NCBI RefSeq assembly: GCF_041262165.1
Contig: NZ_JBGCBY010000021.1
Coordinates: 91,343 to 155,342 of the forward strand
Length of the DNA: 64,000 nt
Origin: Streptacidiphilus sp041262165
GTDB taxonomy: Bacteria; Actinomycetota; Actinomycetes; Streptomycetales; Streptomycetaceae
Direction of reading: 5' to 3'
In this document: positions 60,621-64,000 of the stretch, one piece after another
Numbering within the stretch: position 1 is the stretch's first letter
How the letters are laid out: every line of letters begins with the position of its first letter
Program-made: the position numbers and the translations under genes
The notes under the pieces: generated by a model
Databases searched by the model: none
Told to the model about the DNA's origin: nothing
The model's input: the letters and a program-made list of their open reading frames with translations, nothing else

Positions 60621-63122
60621 TCAGCTCAAACGCTCGGTGGCTTCGACCACCGCGCTCCACTCGTCCAACAGGGCCTGTGTGGAGGCGTCATCAGGGCCCT
60701 CCGCCCACAGGTGGGTGACAGCCTCCGCGGGGTCGGGAACGACCATCGTCCAGCGGCCGTCCGGCTCCACCACCCGGACGCCGTCGGTCGTGTCGACATG
60801 CCGGTCGCCGGCGGCCTCCACCACGGATCGCATCACCATGCCCTTGGCCGACCAAGGAGTCGCCAGGTCGCGGCGATGGACATGCGCCTTGGGGATCCGC
60901 GCATCAATCTGACTCAGCGTCAACTGTGTGCGTGCGACCAGGCCCACCAGCCGGACGAAGGCCGCGGCGCCGTCGAAGATCCCGCTGAACTCGGGGATCA
61001 CGTAACGGCCCTGGCCGTCACCGCCGAAGATCGTGCCCTCGGCGGAGGCGGCGCGGGTGAGGTCGTCCGGCGAGGTCGTGGTCCACAGCACCTGGGTACC
61101 GTGGTACGCCGCGACCTGCTCGGCGATCCTGGTCGTGGTCACCGGGAGGGCGACCTTGCCGCTGCGTCCCTCGGCCGCCACCAGGTCGAGGAACACCAGC
61201 AGAGCCCGGTCGTCCTCGATCAGATGGCCCCGCTCGTCGACCAGGGAGACGCGCTCGCCGACCGGGTCGAAGCGCACCCCGAAGGCCGCCCGCGAGGACG
61301 CGACCATCTCGCCGAGCCGCATCAGGCCGGCGCGCCGATCCTCGGCCGACTCGGTCGGCCGCGCCTCGTCCATCCCCTGGTTCACGGTCAACGCCTCGAT
61401 GCCGAGCCGCCCGAGGATGCTCGGCAGAACAAGACCGGCACTGCCGTGGGCGGCGTCGATGACGACCTTGAGCCCGGCCTCGGGGACCCCGCTGGTGTCG
61501 ACGGCACGGAGCAGGGTGCCCGCGTAGGAGTCGAACACGCTGCTGGGGAAGGTAAGGTCGCCGATCTCACCGGGGAAGGCCCTGCGGTACTCCTGGCGCG
61601 CGTACACACGGTCCAGCTTGCGCTGACCCGCCTGGGAGAGGTCCGCGCCGCGCTCGTCGAAGAAGAGGATGTCGAGCGAGTCCGGTACGCCGGGTGTCGT
61701 CCGCAGCATGATGCCGCCGGCGCTGCCGCGCGCCGTCTGCTGCCGGGCCACCGGCATCGGAACGTTCTCCAGGTCGCGGACGTCGATCGCGCTGGCCTGC
61801 AGAGCCGAGATCATGGCCCGCTTGAGGGCGCGGGCGCCACGCGAGTGGTCACGGGCGATCGTGACGGTGGCGCCCTTCTTCAGGGTGGTCGCGTAGGCAC
61901 CTGCCAGCCGTACGGCCAGCTCGGGTGTGATCTCGACGTTGATGATCCCGGAGACGCCGCGCGCGCCGAAGAGGTGCTCCTGCCCGCGGGACTCCCAGAT
62001 GACCGAGGTGTTGACGACCGCACCGGCCTCGATGGTCTTGAAGGGGTACACGCGGACATTGCCCGCGATGATCGACTCCTCCTCGATCAGGCACTCGTCG
62101 CCGATCACCGCCCCGTCGTCGATCCGCGCAGCGCGCATGACATCGGTGTTCTTCCCGATGACACAGCCACGCAGGTTGCACTGCGGACCGATGTAGACGT
62201 TGTCGTGGACGATCGCCCGGTGCAGGAACGCACCGCGCTTCACGACGACGTTGCTGCCCAGCACGGTGTGCTCGCGCAGCTCGACCCCGGCCTCGACCTT
62301 GGCGTAGTCGCCGATGTAGAGCGGACCGCGCAGCACCGCCTCGGGGTCCACCTCGGCACCCTCGGCCACCCAGACGCCGGGCGAGATCTCGAAGCCGTCG
62401 ATATCGACATCGACCTTGCCTTCCAGAACGTCCGCCTGGGCCTTCGCATAGCTCTCGTGCGTGCCGACATCCTCCCAGTAGCCCTCGGCGATGAAGCCGT
62501 AGATCGGCTTCCCCTCCTTGAGGAGCTGCGGGAAGACGTCCCCGGACCAGTCGACCGAGGTGTCCGCGGCGACGTAGTCGAAGACCTCGGGTTCCATCAC
62601 ATAGATGCCGGTGTTCACGGTGTCCGAGAACACCTGGCCCCAGGTCGGCTTCTCCAGAAAGCGTTCGACCCGGCCCTCGTCGTCGACGATGGTGATGCCG
62701 AACTCCAGCGGGTTGGGCACCCGGGTCAGGCACACCGTGACGAGCGCGCCCTTCGACCGGTGGAACTCCATCAGCTCAGTGAGGTCGAAGTCCGTGAGAG
62801 CGTCGCCGGAGATCACCAGGAACGAGTCGTCCTTGAGCGCGTCCTCCGCGTTCTTGACGCTGCCGGCGGTTCCGAGCGGGGTCTCCTCATTCGCGTAGGT
62901 GAGGTTCATCCCCAGCTCTTCGCCGTCTCCGAAGTAGTTCCGGACGAGCGAGGCCAGGAATTGCACTGTCACGACGGTGTCGATCAGCCCGTGACGCTTC
63001 AGCAAGCGGAGCACATGCTCCATGATCGGTCGGTTCACGACCGGAAGCAGGGGCTTGGGCATGCTCGATGTCATAGGGCGGAGGCGCGTGCCCTCACCGC
63101 CGGCCATCACAACGGCCTTCAT
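60621..63122 (-). CDS. Mannose-1-phosphate guanylyltransferase-like protein with degenerate phosphohexomutase domain
   Basis: The product has about 833 residues. Residues 1-230 form the nucleotidyltransferase (MKAVVMAGGEGTRLRPMTSSMPKPLLPVVNRPIMEHVL, VISGDALTDFDL, GYWEDVGTHESY). Residues about 250-370 are hexapeptide repeats. The rest is phosphohexomutase-like but lacks the catalytic TASHNP loop (reads LRTTPGVPD) and the DGDxDR metal loop (reads DPVGER). Activity is therefore expected only in the N-terminal part: GDP-mannose or similar sugar nucleotide synthesis. The ATG at 63122 follows AAGGAGG. A S. coelicolor orthologue (SCO1388, from memory) sits in the same context. Confidence 0.9.
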   Translation of the reverse strand: MKAVVMAGGEGTRLRPMTSSMPKPLLPVVNRPIMEHVLRLLKRHGLIDTVVTVQFLASLVRNYFGDGEELGMNLTYANEETPLGTAGSVKNAEDALKDDSFLVISGDALTDFDLTELMEFHRSKGALVTVCLTRVPNPLEFGITIVDDEGRVERFLEKPTWGQVFSDTVNTGIYVMEPEVFDYVAADTSVDWSGDVFPQLLKEGKPIYGFIAEGYWEDVGTHESYAKAQADVLEGKVDVDIDGFEISPGVWVAEGAEVDPEAVLRGPLYIGDYAKVEAGVELREHTVLGSNVVVKRGAFLHRAIVHDNVYIGPQCNLRGCVIGKNTDVMRAARIDDGAVIGDECLIEEESIIAGNVRVYPFKTIEAGAVVNTSVIWESRGQEHLFGARGVSGIINVEITPELAVRLAGAYATTLKKGATVTIARDHSRGARALKRAMISALQASAIDVRDLENVPMPVARQQTARGSAGGIMLRTTPGVPDSLDILFFDERGADLSQAGQRKLDRVYARQEYRRAFPGEIGDLTFPSSVFDSYAGTLLRAVDTSGVPEAGLKVVIDAAHGSAGLVLPSILGRLGIEALTVNQGMDEARPTESAEDRRAGLMRLGEMVASSRAAFGVRFDPVGERVSLVDERGHLIEDDRALLVFLDLVAAEGRSGKVALPVTTTRIAEQVAAYHGTQVLWTTTSPDDLTRAASAEGTIFGGDGQGRYVIPEFSGIFDGAAAFVRLVGLVARTQLTLSQIDARIPKAHVHRRDLATPWSAKGMVMRSVVEAAGDRHVDTTDGVRVVEPDGRWTMVVPDPAEAVTHLWAEGPDDASTQALLDEWSAVVEATERLS

Positions 63123-63207
63123 GTCGGGTGGTTCCTCCTTGTGGCCTCGGGTGGGACGTGTCGTCCGCCGTCGGCCCTCGGACCAGGCACCCCACGGGGC
63201 CCCGGGG

Positions 63208-63816
63208 TCAGTCGGCTGCGGTACCCGCCCGGACGAGCCGTCGGGTCTGAACCGCGTACAGGATCCCTGCCCACCAGTAGAGCGTCGTACCCCACCAGAC
63301 GAACGCCCATCCAATGATTGATGCCACACTTCCGAGCCAGCCATGCGTCTCGGTGAGCAGAAGCAACGGGAACGCGTACATCAGATTGAACGTAGCCGCC
63401 TTCCCCAGGAAGTTCACCTGGGGCGGCCCGTAGCCGTGGCTCCTGAGCACCGGCAGCAACGCCGCGATGAACACCTCTCGACCCAGCAACAACGCGGTCA
63501 GCCACCAGGGCATGATCCCGCGCCAGGTCAGGCCCACGATCGTGGAGAGCACGAACAGGCGGTCGGCAAGAGGGTCGAGAAGTTGACCCAGACGGCTGAT
63601 CTGCCCCCACTTGCGAGCCAGCTTGCCGTCAAGGTAGTCACTTACCCCGCTGGCCATGAGAATCGCGATGGCCCAGCCGTCGTTCTTGGGCCCTCCGAAC
63701 ACCGGCCACAGCACCAGCCACAGGAACACGGGCACGCCAACGAGCCTCGCCATGCTGAGCACGTTGGGGATGGTGAGCACACGGTCGGTCTGGACGCGTG
63801 TCTCCTGAACCTCCAC
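63208..63816 (-). CDS. CDP-alcohol phosphatidyltransferase family protein
   Basis: The product has about 202 residues. The full motif D-x2-D-G-x2-A-R-x8-G-x3-D-x3-D is present in SDYLDGKLARKWGQISRLGQLLDPLADR, with about six helices. It transfers a CDP-activated lipid head group, probably in phosphatidylglycerol-phosphate or phosphatidylinositol-phosphate synthesis (PgsA-like). The GTG at 63816 follows AGGAGG by seven bases. It is first in the conserved cluster, 85 bp before the ManC-like gene. Confidence 0.88.
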   Translation of the reverse strand: MEVQETRVQTDRVLTIPNVLSMARLVGVPVFLWLVLWPVFGGPKNDGWAIAILMASGVSDYLDGKLARKWGQISRLGQLLDPLADRLFVLSTIVGLTWRGIMPWWLTALLLGREVFIAALLPVLRSHGYGPPQVNFLGKAATFNLMYAFPLLLLTETHGWLGSVASIIGWAFVWWGTTLYWWAGILYAVQTRRLVRAGTAAD

Positions 63817-63902
63817 CCGGGGGCCTCCTGAAGCGAACGGACTATATACGGCGACTTTACCCGGCCGAAGAGCCGGCACCCCGCCCCGGGGCGGCTGGAA
63901 CG

Positions 63903-63939
63903 CAGTAAGCCCCCTGACCGGTGGTCAGGGGGCTTACTG
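63903..63939 (-). terminator. rrn operon terminator
   Basis: A perfect 17-bp stem (CAGTAAGCCCCCTGACC/GGTCAGGGGGCTTACTG) with loop GGT lies directly after the 5S 3' end on the minus strand. It should end the rRNA transcript and insulate the phosphotransferase gene downstream. Confidence 0.82.
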
Positions 63940-63947
63940 TCAATGGT

Positions 63948-64000
63948 TGTTCGGCGGCGTCCTACTCTCCCACAGGGTCCCCCCTGCAGTACCATCGGCG
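63948..64000 (-). rRNA. rrf: 5S ribosomal RNA (3' part, runs off window)
   Basis: The reverse complement reads CGCCGATGGTACTGCAGGGG...GACCCTGTGGGAGAGTAGG..CGCCGCCGAACA, the conserved 3' half of actinobacterial 5S rRNA. The 5' half and the rest of the rrn operon lie beyond base 64000. Confidence 0.93.

Noticed and set aside
60711..63317. Long open frame of 868 codons on the plus strand
   Set aside because: It is antisense to the ManC-like gene, repetitive in D/G/V/R, and has no family features.

Overview
The window is chromosomal DNA of very high G+C content from an actinomycete of the Streptomycetaceae type (Streptomyces, Kitasatospora or Streptacidiphilus; the genus cannot be fixed from here). 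The reasons are the base composition, GTG/TTG starts, lineage-typical small families (DUF5302, DUF5999), the actinobacterial cell-division and metabolism cluster garA-ftsR-bifunctional nuclease-MerR, a paaABCDE cluster, an Ohr/OhrR pair, and a 5S rRNA whose 3' half closes the window. I see no prophage, insertion sequence, integrase or CRISPR array. Most of the window is core or conserved accessory chromosome.

Region by region. 1-6.8 kb: the 3' part of a type-ISP-like protein, a DMT-family transporter with a divergent MocR regulator, then a ROK and a GntR/UTRA regulator that converge and overlap by 97 bp. 6.8-12.2 kb: gamma-carbonic anhydrase, a small membrane protein, a P1B metal ATPase coupled to a 2Fe-2S thioredoxin-like ferredoxin and divergent from an ArsR/SmtB sensor, a TVP38/TMEM64 protein and a LysE exporter. 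12.2-20.6 kb: a lipase-maturation-factor-like membrane protein, an SGNH hydrolase, an ACT-GNAT protein, glmS and lnt. 20.7-25.6 kb: a translationally coupled HSP90-like/TPR gene pair. 25.8-28.9 kb: a group II PLP decarboxylase, ohr/ohrR and a DUF5302 gene. 29.0-32.7 kb: the aerobic phenylacetyl-CoA epoxidase operon paaABCDE with a PaaR-like operator. 32.9-41.1 kb: TerD-VWA, a MocR/PaiB divergent pair, a sugar transporter probably starting at CTG, a Clp-N protein, a HAD protein, a PadR regulator and a P-loop kinase. 41.3-46.3 kb: a USP-permease pair, a conserved protein with a strong terminator, a CPBP protease and a glutamate-cysteine-ligase-like enzyme. 46.7-51.2 kb: two small genes, then gcvP under a tandem glycine riboswitch. 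51.2-64 kb: PRC-barrel/DUF2382, dinB, a YdcF-like protein, and the conserved block MerR (ResR-like)-bifunctional nuclease-ftsR-garA-DUF881-sbp-DUF881-ManC-like-CDP-alcohol phosphotransferase, ending at a terminator and the 5S rRNA of an rrn operon on the minus strand.

The signals most worth following are: (i) a two-copy intergenic element (1101-1286 and 27224-27464) with perfect terminal inverted repeats that carry a compensatory base change between copies, nested hairpins, and placement between convergent genes; (ii) the HSP90-TPR pair; (iii) two genes whose best start is CTG behind a strong ribosome binding site; (iv) several palindromic operators in divergent promoters (ArsR, Ohr, PaaR-like, MocR/PaiB, and a dre-like site near the GntR gene); and (v) a ManC-like enzyme whose C-terminal phosphohexomutase domain has lost its catalytic loops. 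Start codons were chosen by ribosome binding site and family length. Residue numbers are hand-counted from the start I chose.
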